Assembly: GCF_964355755.1 (NCBI RefSeq)
Contig: NC_092679.1
Span: 3,784,001 to 3,844,000 of the forward strand
Direction: 5' to 3'
Length of the DNA stretch: 60,000 bases
Origin: Antedon mediterranea
Lineage: Eukaryota; Echinodermata; Crinoidea; Comatulida; Antedonidae
This document shows, piece after piece, positions 44,871 through 58,499 of this stretch (within the stretch, counting starts at the first letter, position 1; every line of letters begins with the position of its first letter). The position numbers and the translations under genes are program-made. The notes beneath the pieces were generated by a model. It was not told where the DNA came from. It searched no databases and saw only the letters and a program-made list of their open reading frames with translations.

Positions 44871-47800
44871 CACAAATAAAGACAATAAGAAGAATTAAGG
44901 TAGAAGACTGGAAGCTACCAACACCTACCACATTTTAACCGCAACAATAATCATATCAACCATAGTTATAAACAACAGAAACCACACAGGAAGGATAAGG
45001 AGTAGGGTTTAGGATAGAGAATGCATCCTTTATAGTACTTTCTATTGACACGGTATAGTTATTGTATCTTCCCAAGTACCTACTGTATACTACTGCAGAA
45101 ACCACAAAATGAGTGACCCTTTTCTAATAACTACTGTACCCTAAAACAGTTTACTGCAGTTTTACAAAGAATATTCGTTTACTACGTAACATCCAATAAC
45201 TAACCACAAAAATTAAACATTTTAAACTTTGTCAAAATACTGTAATCTTCAATATAAAATTACATTAAATACTAATTACTATAGTAGGCCTATGTGTTGC
45301 AGCCAAATACTGTATAGTGACGACTGCACTTTGGTTATTGTTTTAATTTGGAAAACACATTTTAAAAAATATATTTATATTTGGTATTTCTATAACCTTT
45401 TGTTTTGCCTTACAAAACTACCAAAAAAAAGCTCATTTGACTGATCCATCACATGTTATTATTCAAACATTACATTGTATACAAAATACAAACAATTGAA
45501 AAGTTGTTTTTTCTCTAGCAGAAGAATAAGTTCTCATGGTAGTTTTACAAGAGTCAATGTACTTGCAGATGTATGCCCCTTTTAATTGTACAGATGGTGT
45601 GTGATGTAACAAGACCCACGTTTTCCCCTAGGGCCATGCATTCATAAGATTAATTTCAACAAGGGTTAAGCCCATTATTTAATCTTTGTACAATACCTTC
45701 ACAAAAATCTATGTGTTAAATCTTGTATACAAATTCTTAACACATAATGATTGAGTGCTTATTGATTAAAAGAATTTATTGCTGTTTTACAACAGAGAAA
45801 CAAGTTGTTTAATGTTCAACAATCATTCTGTTATGGACTAGGCTGTACTGTATGTATGTATACATGCTTAATTCACCACAAAAAAAACCCATACAGAATA
45901 TAATTCATTGACTACAAAGTATGTACAGTACTCTCCCACGGTTTAAGATAAGTTGCGAACAATTCTGTGAAAGTTATCTGTACTGAGCTATATTTAGACA
46001 TAAATAAAGGATTATTCATAAGATGAATCATATCTCATATTATTTGCATAAAATACTTAAATTAGAAATTCATCTGTATAACTCAAAAAATTGAACTTTA
46101 ACAAGATTTGTTAGCATACAGCAGTACATTCAAAACTAAAACATTTGGAATATATCAGTCTTTTTAAACATGTTTTTATTCAATACTATATTCAGAGGCA
46201 CCTCACAAGGCACAGCCTCAGTCTTGAGGAACTTCTGCAACATAAAACAAATATGAGCTTAGCAAGAGAAGGTGGAAATATATAATTATAACAATATATA
46301 TTATATATAACATCTTTTGGAATCAACCATATATTACCGAACACAGTTAAAATAAAATGATATTTTGCTTATTTGAAATGGTAGTTGATCCAAAAATTAA
46401 AATATTACATAAAAGTTGTCTTTCTATTAATAGCAATTATATTCAATATATCTTTTTTTTTTATTCAAGTTTCTTGAGAAATAAATGTATTCTATTTGTG
46501 ACTGTTGACTCACCATAATTCTTGAAATCTCAAGCAATAATCTTGTCATCTTGATAATGCTTGCAATGTAGCAATGCCATTTTTATTTCCTTTTATCATC
46601 CAGAAAAATTTTTACGATTGTTAATCCCGTCTATTTTGCTACGTGCGCATATTACTTACCGTACTATAATAACTACTTGCATCTTTTTTTTAATTTGAAA
46701 ATCACATCAAGTAGAGTCATACATAATAACAATGACTAAAAGTGTTTGTGACAAATGGATTTCATATGTCACCAATGTAAAGAGATTTTTCTCTATTAAT
46801 TATTAAATATTGGTATTATTAATTAATAAAAATATTAAAACAGTCATAGCTTTCGCAAAGTATTGAGAATGAATATTGGTATATCATCTTATTTTTAATA
46901 ACAATAATTGTTTTTTCTATGAAATAATATTCCATTGATGACATCAAGATTAATATCTACAAAGGTCAAAGGTCATTTTATTCGTCCAGCTTACAGGATT
47001 AAATAGCTTTACTGTATAGGATTACCAATATTTTAAAGCATTATTATATTAATTATAAATATTGCAATTAACGAACTTCGGCTAATCAGATTTAGCTAAC
47101 AGCAGACTCGCATCGTCATCATTTTTGAAACCATGTCCAGAGTATCGTAAACTGTATACTTCATTTTCAGTTCTTGATATTAAAAACATATATAGTACAG
47201 TTTAAATAAAATTTTAAAATTAATTGCTGAAAACATGCAGAATTTCGTTCAGGGTTCCATTTCAGATAGATATTTTCTATCTACTTTAAAAGATGTATTT
47301 AGGTTAATAAGCACCATGTCTCATATACAATTTAATTTTCATGATACTTGATATGTTTCTTTTATTTACATATCATCATTTGGAATGTATAAAATAGAAC
47401 AGAGTCAAGTCACTACAACTGAGAATGAAATCCCATCGCTAAGCAGCATCCTCATTTAAAATGCAACCCAGGAGGTGATTACCACAAGCTCAAACTCATT
47501 TTTACTCAGGCTAGGTTTTCAACACAACATATACTGCCTATTTAGGATGTGTAATAGGAAAACGGAATGCATGCCTGGGGCTTGAATAGCATTCCTTTAT
47601 AATCTGATCATATCTCTTCTTACAGGATATCGACTACCTTGACCCTGCCAATGAAATTACTACTTGAAGAGTCATGTGACCACAGAAAACTATAGTCTGC
47701 TGCTGAAACAGAGCATGAATCTTGATTTTGTTCAAAATGTAGTTAGGATTACCTATAGGTCAAATAAAACAACCTTTTACTAGGGTTTTGATCAATGAAT

Positions 47801-48627
47801 CCAAAATAACTGAACATTTAAAAAAATAAACTACTGTACTATTCTATTTTTAATACTAAAGGTTACAGTATCCGAGTCAAACTATTATAAATGAACCATA
47901 ATACATGCATTTATTATGGAACATTGATATTGTCATCTATAATGTTGATCATTTTTATGAATGCATGATCAATACAGCATTTAAACACTTAATTCATTAT
48001 GATGTTCTACTGTATTTAGAGTGGTTTGGCCTTGTTTTTAACCGAGATGTATTCGGACCATCAAATTGATGTTACTCATGGAAAGACCACTAACTCTAAC
48101 CCTCTAACACCAGCATTGAGAAAGCTCCGGTCTTCATTTTGATGCTCCAAAGATATCTGCTGAAACTTTTGCAGAACCTAGTCTGAAAAAATGCTGTATC
48201 TAACCTTTCGTCACCGACACTACTTACTAGAGTTACTGTTGTAACTATGCTCTATACAATGCTTACAGAAAGATGAACCGAATCATATTCAAGTTTCTGT
48301 AGTGTAAATCCGCAGTATGTATGAAAATTGAAAAAACTTTGATAGTTATTAGTAGTATCAAAAAGGCTACAAACTGGTTAGCCTACCTGTATGTAGACTA
48401 GAATTTAATGAACTATTGAACCCCAAAATACTACCAATACACCTGTCTGCAAAAGACAGTTATAGTTTGGACATCATTTTTAGAAATTTACCACCTGGCT
48501 TAAGGTGTGACATGTGTTACTATAAAAAATCACTGTTGTGCTAATAATTCTCAGGTGAAAATCTAGATGCAAGATTTGATGTGTTAAGATAGTAGAGGGA
48601 ATACTGTATATAGTATCTGCAACATAG

Positions 48628-49268
48628 ACCCCATTTACACTTACGTTTGGGTCCAGGGCCGGTCCTGGGCCGGTTGCAAATATTTACCTTTTAGGCCGGC
48701 CCCAAAGCGTTTACACTAGCGACGCAGATTACTGGTCGTAAATAATTTTATCGGAAGTACCATTGCATGCTGGGATACGAAGTACAGTTTGTTTACATTT
48801 TTCTCTCTCGATCGTCAATTCAACTCTCCACGCGAACCGACCGTTTTATATTTATACTGTATTGTTGTTTTTTGTCCCATTAAAAACAAAATGAACCCCA
48901 CTGTTTTATTTATAATATGGCTATATTTTATGTATATGCGAAACAAGCGGAGGAATACTTTATTGAAAGAAGATGTCGGAAAATAAATTTAACTATATTA
49001 ATGAAGAAAACAAATTGTCGCCCGAAAAGGAGGAAGGTACGGTATGTACTGAGAATGTCGGATCGTCATAACAACAACCTCATAAAAAGGTCAAACGTTG
49101 TTCACGGTTCACTGCGTAAGCCGGCCCAAACGTAAAAGCCGCTCCTGAACCTACCTGGAGAGGTGGCCCAGATCTGCGTCCGGCCCAGGGCCGGCCTAAC
49201 TTTTTGGAGTATTTACACTTATCAATTGCCGACCCAGGGCCGGCCTAAAACGTAAGTGTAAATGGGGT
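48628..49268. mobile_element. 641-bp non-autonomous DNA element with 21-bp perfect TIRs
   Basis: Perfect inverted ends of 21 bp (48,628-48,648 and 49,248-49,268), beginning ACCCCATTTACACTTACG, flanked by CATAG on both sides (48,623-48,627 and 49,269-49,273). If the ends are taken as GACCCC and GGGGTC the duplication is ATA instead. Subterminal CAGGGCCGGCC motifs repeat at both sides. Interior frames of 65 and 72 codons overlap and include RPKRRKVRYVLRMSDRHNNN, which is not recognised. Confidence 0.85.
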
Positions 49269-49797
49269 CATAGTAGTACCCTGTAGTAATTATTGACATT
49301 GGAAAATCCATTTACTACTACAATCCCAAACATAATCTTATTTCTTGGATGGGTGACTAATGACCCAATCAGAAGTACACCAGTCTACTACATATGACAG
49401 TTTCACTTTGATGGTCACCTCTTGATTGTTGGCACCTGGCAAAAATGTGTCAAAACACAAAAGATCTAGGCTATCTTTTATTTTGGTATACTAAACTGGT
49501 GATAAAATAGGTTGAGGTACTTTTTATTTAGAACTCCCTGAGTTTTTATGACCAAGAATGTCCGTTGGTACAGCAATTGTAATTTTAGTTTGGGATATTA
49601 ACAATCATTACAATTTAAAACCTGCCATACAGTACCATAACTACCTACCAACTATATACAGTAGTATTGTGTACATGCCTGCCAAACATTAGACGACCCA
49701 AACATAGCAATCCTTACAAATAAAATTGTAGAACACAGTGATACAAGTTTTACAAATGTTTACTTACAGTATTGTCAATAACCTACAGTAGGTATTA

Positions 49798-49925
49798 ATC
49801 TCTGTCTACACAATCAAATTCAAACTAGTTTGACAAAAAAAAATGTGATATGGTAGTAGTGATATGACATCATGTCCATCACATTTGTTTGTCACATAAT
49901 GTTTCGATAGTGTAGACAGAGCTTT
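49798..49925. mobile_element. MITE family A copy
   Basis: CTCTGTCTACACAATCAAA at the left, GATAGTGTAGACAGAGCTTT at the right, with GTGATATGACATCATGTCC in the middle. Confidence 0.88.
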
Positions 49926-51639
49926 AGTTATGTACTGTACAGTATGCCATTAACTTACCCTAGAGTCACTTGACTTTTTAAAATAAAAATATAGGCACTA
50001 TTTCATCTGGGAAATGGTGGCCAAAAGGAATTTCAAGCAAAATGAGCAAGTATATGTTACCCCTGCCTTTTCCCCTTTTTTGCCTCTGATATAAGCAGAG
50101 CATTGATTTTTTAATGTTTTAAACCATTTGAAAGATAAAATAACCACATTATTTACACCACACATAGAATGTTAGAAAAGGTTCAAGTCTAATCTGCATC
50201 AAGCAGCCTCCAAGGGGTCCAAGTACAGCTGCTGTTAAGAGTAATGTTATCACTTTATGAGAACCCTGGGATGCGATTACGAGTACAATATTACTAACAA
50301 TCATCAGAAACATATCAAACCAATTCACATATTTTCTGCCTCAGAAAAGAAGAGGTTCTAGATGTGACCACCAGGTCAGAAACTGTGTTCAAATCAGAGT
50401 TTTGTTTTTCCTTGAATCTCTGGTGTCCGCAACTCCTTAACATTCTGAATGGATCTGCTTCCTTATCATATAGAATCTTTACAAGTTAGTTTTTCCCCCC
50501 AAAAAATGATATGAATGCATGCATGTGCTGTACTTTTAATTTACAACTAAGTTTTCCTTGTCAACAAGCTATAAATTTACATACTGGAAATTAGAGAAAT
50601 AGAAATGGTAAAGAGATACTAGAATTTGGGTTATATTTTTTATTTTTAACAATAAAGGTGGACACATACTGTACAAATGATGTATAATGAAAATTACTTT
50701 ATAGCTGTTACTGTTATATACTGTAACATACAGTAAAGTATACAGAAATAACTGTCAAGGAAAGAAGGGTGCAAAGATACCAACCAACGCTGGAAGAAAC
50801 TGTTTTGATGAAGTTGGGACACATACAGTACTTTACAAATGATGTAACTAAAAATGACTAACAGTTAACAAATACTACACCAATGAGGTGTCAAGGGAAG
50901 CTGGGGGAAACTGTGTTGATGATTAATAGATACATGATGAACATTCCTTCTTTACTAACTACTATACAGCTTCTCAGACAAACTGGCTACCAGTCCTAGA
51001 TATCAACACCCAATTTTTTGTAGTGTTTTCTACTCTAAGCATTTGAATTCTAAAGAAAACGTGTTGTACAAATAAGAAGAAATATTATTTATTCATACTC
51101 ATCATAGTTTTGTTTATCTTAACAGCATTGATGCCTTTAATACTTTCAGTTTTAATTTCTTAAATTTGATTGACATTACTTTATTTGTTTGACAAGTCTC
51201 TTGAAAGGTGCAGATAGGTCAAACTACATGACAGACTTCAAAACTGACAGGTACTGTACCATTATATATGGTTCTATACTTATTTAAACATAACTCATTG
51301 GCACTATTCTCATGCCTTAAAGTTTAAAAATAAAATGTAATAATATACAGGAATTTCAAGACTAAACTTCGGGGAAACAAAAGAAAAATGCTTTGACGTG
51401 CAGAACTATTAAATACATCCTATAATACTGGAAAACCAATAGATGCTCTCACCTAAGGTTCAATAGAAATTCCTAATTTTCGAGTTATATCTCAATTTTC
51501 GAGGAGAAAGGCTGTTGTCGGTTTATCCAAGTAAGCTAGGCACAAAATAGACAACATAACTCCAAATACAATTGGAAGGAATCAGTTTTATACTACCTGT
51601 AAAAACAGTAGACAATCTATATTTGAAAATTATTGATAA

Positions 51640-51830
51640 AATGGCATGCAGAATTAATTACACTTTATTTTTTATTTTATTTATTTATTCAAATTCTCAC
51701 AAAAATGTACAAACAAAGCAAGAAAAAGACAAAACATATAAAAAGAACAGAGTACATTCAGTGAAGGATGGGACCAACAGGTGGTAAACACCTCTTGGAC
51801 GGTCCAATCCCAAATTGCACAATGAGTAAA
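51640..51830 (-). mobile_element. Candidate LINE 3' tail (minus strand)
   Basis: On the minus strand GGACCGTCCAAGAGGTGTTT leads through TGTGAGAATTTGAATAAATA to an AATAAA-rich tail, a pattern like the 3' ends of some metazoan non-LTR elements. No coding part is present. Confidence 0.3.
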
Positions 51831-52321
51831 AAAGTTAAAAACATTATAATAAATATTTTAATATAATAGTAATTTATAAATTTGTATAATTTAAGATAAA
51901 ACTAAGTTGGTCGACATTTACAGCAGCGACAACAGGACAATAATGTAATTGTTAGAAAAAAAACCACAATAAATCAATGTATTCTCCCAGGAGACACAAA
52001 TATAATGTTAATGACCATAGAAGTTCACCTACAAACAAACAGCTTAATTAAAATAAAATGTGACCTGAATAACAACCTAATTGGGGATTATTTTACCAAA
52101 ACCATCCAGTTTATAGTAATCCCCTGAGGAACTTGATATGGTATTTCCCACCACATACAGCACTACTACCACAGATGACTGTTTAAATGGGAATAACTTA
52201 AAAAATGTCCAAAATTAGAAGAATTTGCTTTGTGTGTGGAAGCTGACAGAAAGCTACTGGGTAATTAAGACGTTCAAGGATAATTATCAATTTGGGAGAG
52301 TTTTCTGAAAAATATCTTTAA

Positions 52322-53167
52322 GGGCCTGTTTCTATAGAGCAGAGAATACGGTTTTGAATACCGTTCTTTTCAAGAACCGTTTTTTCTTGCCAGCAGAAAT
52401 GGGTCCCCACAAAAAACCACAAAAAAGAACCGATCTTAAAAACGGTTTCAAAAACCCCAATTGATTGCGGTCTCGATCGCAAAGAACCGTTCTGAAACCG
52501 GTTTCCGCGGAGCAATTTTTAGCTGCAACACAATCGCGGTCTCAATTTGACCCCAAAAACTGAACTCTGCAGTCTGCTGCACTGGGATGATTGCGGTCAT
52601 CTCGCAGTCAAACTCGCGCGATAGGACCTAGGCCTAAGTCATTTTTATTTCTCTAGATAGTGAGTATTTTATTTAACTAAAAAATGTTGACCGATGCCAT
52701 TACGAGGTTCGTAAAAAATATGTGAAGGAAAGAAGATGAGGGGACTTGTCGGGAGTCGGAAGAAAGACTCACGTATAGGCCTACATGTTTTTAAGAATAT
52801 TGTAAAGCGTGTGAAAAATAGACGAGTTCAACTTGACAATATCAGAGGGTGCGACGTACCTATACTTTAACCAAGGACCACAATAACGTTTCAGGTAATA
52901 ATTCCCCTTCTATGATGAAATGGATGCTATTTCTTGGGGATCGCGCTATGCGAAAAAAAGTAAACATGACCACGATCAAATCGGGCTTCCGCCTAACGAA
53001 CTGCATTGTGGTGTATATAATGACGTCATTCATAACGAACGCACATGGACGGAACCGGTTTTATTGGAGTAAAAATTGAGCTGCAACGCGATCTTTATTT
53101 ATAAACAACAGCCGAAACCGGTTTCCAAAAAACCGTTCTTTTTTTATTTTTCAATAGAAACAGGCCC
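52322..53167. mobile_element. 846-bp Tourist/Harbinger-like non-autonomous element
   Basis: Inverted ends GGGCCTGTTTCTAT (52,322) and ATAGAAACAGGCCC (ending 53,167), flanked by TAA on both sides (52,319-52,321 and 53,168-53,170). A GGGCC start with a 3-bp TAA duplication is typical of PIF/Harbinger elements. Subterminal regions are rich in GAACCGTT and GAAACCGGTTTC repeats in both orientations. Interior frames (65 and 76 codons) are not recognisable. Confidence 0.85.
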
Positions 53168-54192
53168 TAAAAGCTTTTCAATCTGTAGTCAGAATTTTAA
53201 TTACCATCCTGATATTTTATTGAGGGAACTCCTTTGATGAGTCATCAGTAATAATTGGTGAGGAATATTGCAGGCAGCTGATTGTCAAGGATTCCTATTG
53301 TTAACCTTTTTAGTAGAAAAATGAAATTTGTATTATTTAAAATACACATTCATATCATTATCAGAATGACCTCTTTGTTTGAAAAAAAAAAAATGTTTTG
53401 TTTAAAATAATTTTTGCTCCATAATTTTGTAACGCAAATTTTAATTGTGTTAAAAATAGAATTTATCAATTAAATGCACATAAGTATATTTACTGATCTG
53501 ACAGTAAAGCAACCAATTTAATTTTCTTAATATAAATATTTCATGGTGTCAGGTAATTGCAAAACTTCAGCAAACCTAAACATATAGCAAACCAACTAAA
53601 AAAGTGATTACCACCAGGATACGTTTGGGATGGCCTAAGTAATACTGTTAACTCTCTGGTAAATCTTTGAATGTGTAATGGGCCTACTGTGTAGAATAAG
53701 AATTATTTTTTTGGACCTCAAGAAAAGTCTACAGTAGGTTTACAGTCTGATATTGATATGGCGAACTGTACTATACTCCCTGTATGTGAGTCTGTCCTGT
53801 ATAATAATATATCAAACTTATAAATTAATTATATACAGTACACATTTTTTTTATCTTTGCTATAAATACTGTATGAATAATCTTTGAGGTCAACAACCAT
53901 ACATAAATGTCACTCCTTTACTGAAACCCAGGGTGGTTGTATGATGATGTCACTGCATTCCTGCTAAACTGCAATATTTACATCAATGAGTAAAAATCCC
54001 AACTTCCTGAAATGGAACCCAGTGCTAAATTCACCTGGCTAAGACCACAACATAAATCAAATCAAAATTCCATCTTGTTTACTCATTTTTCTGTAGAAAT
54101 ATTATTACATCAACCTTTAAGTGTGTTCAACAATGTAAGACTGTACACACATATTTGTTTCCATGGAACATTAGAATACGAACAAACAATAC

Positions 54193-54343
54193 TAAAGCCT
54201 TGTCTACACTATCAAACATTTATGTGACAAAAAAATGTATGTGCTCATATTACTGTATCGATATGATGTCATATCACTACCATGTTTGGAAATATCACTA
54301 CTAAGTACTATATTTGATATACTGTAGTGTAGACAAGGCTTTA
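54193..54343. mobile_element. MITE family A copy
   Basis: Ends TAAAGCCTTGTCTACACTAT and GTAGTGTAGACAAGGCTTTA, bounded by TA, with CGATATGATGTCATATCAC. The right interior is partly replaced by AAGTACTATATTTGATATAC. Confidence 0.88.
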
Positions 54344-54816
54344 GTCTCAGTTGACCTTCCTATCCCCTTTCTGAAAAAACCAACCTTATCCTGTACGTAG
54401 TACAGAACAACTATCTGTATTCAAAAATTTATCCTGGCTTTATATTTTGTTCATAATACTTCACACAGATAATATTATAAATTAGTATTTTAATTTAATA
54501 TTTTTAAGAAGTGTACTAAACTACAGTACTACCATGTAGCTGCTCCATGCTACTACTATTAAACTACAGTATTCAATGTGATCTCTACTACAGTAGAAAT
54601 ATTTGTTAATGTTACTGTAATTAATAACACTATAAAACAGAATAGGTATCCTTGTATAGTTTGTCAATCACATGATAAAAATATGGCTTAGTATTTTTAA
54701 CTGTTAAGGTTATAGTCAATAAATTATGAAAGAGAGGATATCACAAGGTCTTATCATACTAGCAACTACAAGGACAATGAAGAATCTGAAAAGTACTGCA
54801 CAGAGTATGTACAGTG

Positions 54817-54846
54817 TACAGTATGTACTGTACAGTACATACTGTA
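54817..54846. repeat. 30-bp perfect palindrome
   Basis: Thirty bases, symmetric about TACTGTACAGTA, read identically on both strands. It lies about 165 bp from the 15-bp array built from the same words. Confidence 0.9.
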
Positions 54847-55010
54847 TGGTATAATATAATACCACATTTATATAGCGACCTTTTCATGAGTAATCATGCT
54901 CAAAGGCGCTTTACAAGCATTATTATCCCAGTATTTTTTTGGGATCAAACACGTATGGAAACATACTCCCATAATGCAGCCGGTAACCAGGGCAAAGTTG
55001 TGTCTAGATC

Positions 55011-55322
55011 TACTGTACATGTATGTACTGTATGTACTGTACATGTATGTACTGTATGTACTGTACATGTATGTACTGTACATGTATGTACTGTACATGT
55101 ATGTACTGTACATGTATGTACTGTACATGTATGTACTGTACATGTATGTACTGTACATGTATGTACTGTACATGTATGTACTGTACATGTATGTACTGTA
55201 CAGTACATGTATGTACTGTACAGTACATGTATGTACTGTGCATGTATGTACTGTACGGTATGTACTGTACATGTATGTACTGTATGGTATGTACTGTATG
55301 GTATGTACTGTACAGTATGTAC
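55011..55322. repeat. 15-bp palindromic minisatellite
   Basis: Around 20 copies of GTACTGTACATGTAT. The unit contains the self-complementary words GTAC, TGTACA and TACATGTA, so either strand can fold. A period of 15 keeps all frames open and explains several overlapping frames of up to 197 codons (MYVLY, CTVHT), which are not genes. Confidence 0.96.
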
Positions 55323-55994
55323 TTCCTAAAACTGTGAAGATCAGTATTTTAAATTACTATACCATACCATCTGCAGTATGCACAGTACAAAACTACTACA
55401 AAACCTACATTAAAACCATTTTCCTCCTTGTTGTAGTCTGTGTTTTTTTCTTGTGTTTACTTTTGATTGATTTTGCTAATATACTGTAACAAGGATTGAT
55501 AATGCTACTGTAATTTGATAAAAGATCACAGGGCGTATTATTCAATCAATTTTCTTAACTATTTAAAAATTATTTTTTTTTATCAAAATGGTAAATTCGA
55601 TTTATTATAAACTGAATTTTGACTAGTGATAAAATCCAACAGATAGAATCTGCTGGAGGTGCTTATTTTCTATGTTATTACATGCAAGGACATGGGTCAT
55701 GGGTCGCATTCTTTGTGATTGTTCATGCATGAAAGCATAGAGAGCAAGGGAATCTCTGAGGTTTTTGATTCTACAGTCTAAATGAAGTTTACATTCCTAT
55801 ATAATTCCCCCTTTTAAATGACACAATAGATTCAAACAATTTAATACAAAAAAAAGTATTGGAAGATTAAGCGGATGACGCTTAAAATACTAAGAAATAA
55901 AAACATGACAAATACAGTGTACGTCAAGCTGAGAAGTAAAGTACTGATGAATGTCTAAGTTATGATGGTGTTACTGTACTCATTTCTGTGCAGT

Positions 55995-56115
55995 CGCTCC
56001 CTGGTTAAACCCAAGGGCCCAGAGCTTAAGGGGCCCCAGATCATGAGCCCTCCAATGCAAATACCCAACATCGGAGGGTTCCTTAAGGGGCCTTTTCCCC
56101 TGTGTTACACCAATG
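55995..56115. repeat. Dispersed GC-rich repeat, copy 2
   Basis: GGTTAAACCCAAGGGCCC, GAGCCCTCCAATGCAAATAC and AGGGGCCTTTTCCCCTGTG, in the same order as at 39,955-40,115. Confidence 0.5.
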
Positions 56116-58181
56116 TTTCTATGCTCTATTTGCAGTGATTTGGCAAATACTTAATGACATGGCATTACTAAATGACCCTATGGTAATTATAATATTTTAG
56201 CAAATGTTTATAACATTGTACGAATATAATTGTAACCCTACAAGTATAATGGACTGGACCATAAAGGTCAGGACTATGTGTAATTATTGTTATGATTTAT
56301 ATCAGTATGCCAGTAAAGTAAAATATAAGATGTTTATACTATGTATACAGTATACTTAATGTAAGAAAAACTAAACATTACTAAAAACTATACTAGATAA
56401 TATTACAATAGTAAGTTGGCAACTCCACACAGCAACTAAATTTTAATACAGTATTCTAATCTATGCATGAGGAAACAAACTTAGTTTTAACCTTGATAGA
56501 GAAAACAAAGATCATGTCCCAATACTTAAATAGCTTGACTGAATATTATATTACAGAATGACAGTATATCTGTAGTTTTTAGTCACACAATGAACTATCA
56601 ATTCAACTCTGAACATTATAAATTCCGTTTTTTTCCCATTGCATAGTGAGTGAGCCAGTGCATAACTTTAACAGTAAATATCTCAGTACATTACTGTATA
56701 AACTATAATATAGTACAGTATCCATACAGTAAGGTACATATAGAGTTTCATAGTTTACCCTACAGGTGCTATAGCATCTTAATTCATTGTCTACAGTATG
56801 ACTCGGTATAATAATTTTGACTCATCTACAGCAATGATTTACACTACATTTTTCTAAATCTTTTTTTTTGGTCAATTTTTTTTAAAAACATAGTATCTTG
56901 CCTCAAGATTTTACTAGCTATACAAATTGGACGACACTATTAAATTAAACCTTCAAATTAAGTCCTGTATTGTAAAATTAAAAAGGCCAGTTAATATACA
57001 ATAATCTTTAATAATATTTAATCATGAAAATCGGATTATAACAGTAAAATGGGGAAATGCCACTACCTGACAGTACTACAATTTAATATTTATATCTCAC
57101 TTTCTAAAAAAATATATTATACATTTACTGCATTAGCAAGAGGTCATGACCTTGTCATACAGGATATGCCTGTGCTTCATATGAAAAAATGGCCTAGTGG
57201 TAGGGTATACAGCAGATATACTGTACTCTATAAATAATACAGATGGTCTACAGTAGGCTTAATGCATTAAAAAAATAATACAGTTAGAGCACCAGAATCA
57301 GTGGACCGGTTTCATTTTGATCGACATTAAACGTAACATTACCTGTACATCTAGGAATAGATAATTCAAATTCATTACATTACAGTTTTAACTATTCAAA
57401 TCTGTCGATATGATGTGAATGAATTATGTAAATTGCCTTAAAAAGCAGCAGAAACAGACAAAAATTGAAAATGATACTTTGCATTAAATATAAATTGTGA
57501 CAAACACAAAAATAACTGGATTTAGATCTTTTCAATCTTTTTTAATGTAATTTGGATTATTATATAGACGACTTTGAATTTAAAAAGTAAAATGCTAAAA
57601 AATGTCATGTCAAAATAGGCTCAGTATATAATTATCATGCAGTTTTACTACAGTACTGTTAATAAACTAAAGTATGAAATTGTAGTACAGTGAAATACTT
57701 CTAGTTTAGAGTCATTATTCTGCTAATATATATGACTTTAATAATCTAGATCCTGTCCACACTTGACATGTGTTTTCTGCATTTACAAAATGCAGTATGT
57801 TAATAATGACTTGCTTGTTGATTAACATGTAATTACTGGAGACTGAAGGAATGCTGTACTAATCACTAGACAATTGACATTCATTACTGAGCCTTTGATA
57901 GTGGTAGTGGCAAACTTGAAATGGCTGTGGTAGGTACTGTATTAATGTGCAGTATTAAATATGGATGCTTGAGACTGGAATCCAAGTGGAGGATCTAGGA
58001 TTTGATGTACTGCCTTTTGTATTTCGATTTTCTGTTGGATCCGCCTCTGGGAATGGTGGACATACTGTACAGCCAAGTTAAATGAATTACAGGCCAAAAA
58101 AACAAAATTTCATTTGGCAAACCCGTCTTTTCCTCTAAAAACACCTTGTGAATCCAAGCCATAGAGTAAAAGGTGGTTCGC

Positions 58182-58382
58182 AGGCCTTGTCATTTAAAAT
58201 TGCAGTTTGCAACAAATATTCAGGTGTGCTGTATTGAGGGGTACTGTACTACTACTAGGTGTGCTGTTTCTCTTGTTACTGTACATAGAAATTGTGTGTT
58301 TTAAACCCCTCACCTAAAAGGCATTTTACTCAAGAGTGTGAAGTTTGTGAACACACTTGCACACCTCAAAAGTCAAGACCTA
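58182..58382. mobile_element. MITE family C, copy 2 (diverged)
   Basis: Left end AGGCCTTGTCATTT, right end AAAAGTCAAGACCT. It shares CAGGTGTGCTG, TATTGAGG and AGGTGTGCTGTTT with the reverse strand of 31,303-31,499 and is nearly the same length. Confidence 0.6.
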
Positions 58383-58499
58383 CGCATTAGTGGGCTAAAA
58401 AAGTGTTTCTGGAACGAGTATAGAGAGATATTAACCACACATATAATCTTGTGAAATGCAACACATACATTTCATGTTTGTTAAGAAGATGTTACCTAC

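Larger units (their letters stand above)
39639..58499 (-). other. FERMT intron 1 (18.9 kb, within coding region)
   Basis: Nearly all of it is repeat-derived: six MITE family A copies, three longer DNA elements, a 15-bp palindromic array and a family C MITE, each listed. The stretches 45,000-48,600 and 49,930-51,580 hold no recognisable gene; a diverged tandem repeat lies at 50,650-50,935. The interval 55,490-58,180 shows only AT-rich sequence and a short tRNA-like A box (GGCCTAGTGGTAGGG, about 57,192). Confidence 0.75.

Noticed and set aside
48789-49135. Possible small protein inside the 641-bp element
   Set aside because: Two overlapping short frames with different products and no recognisable motif; kept only as part of the element.
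54814-55489. Overlapping frames up to 197 codons on both strands
   Set aside because: They are produced by the 15-bp array; repeated MYVLY or CTVHT on both strands is not protein-like.
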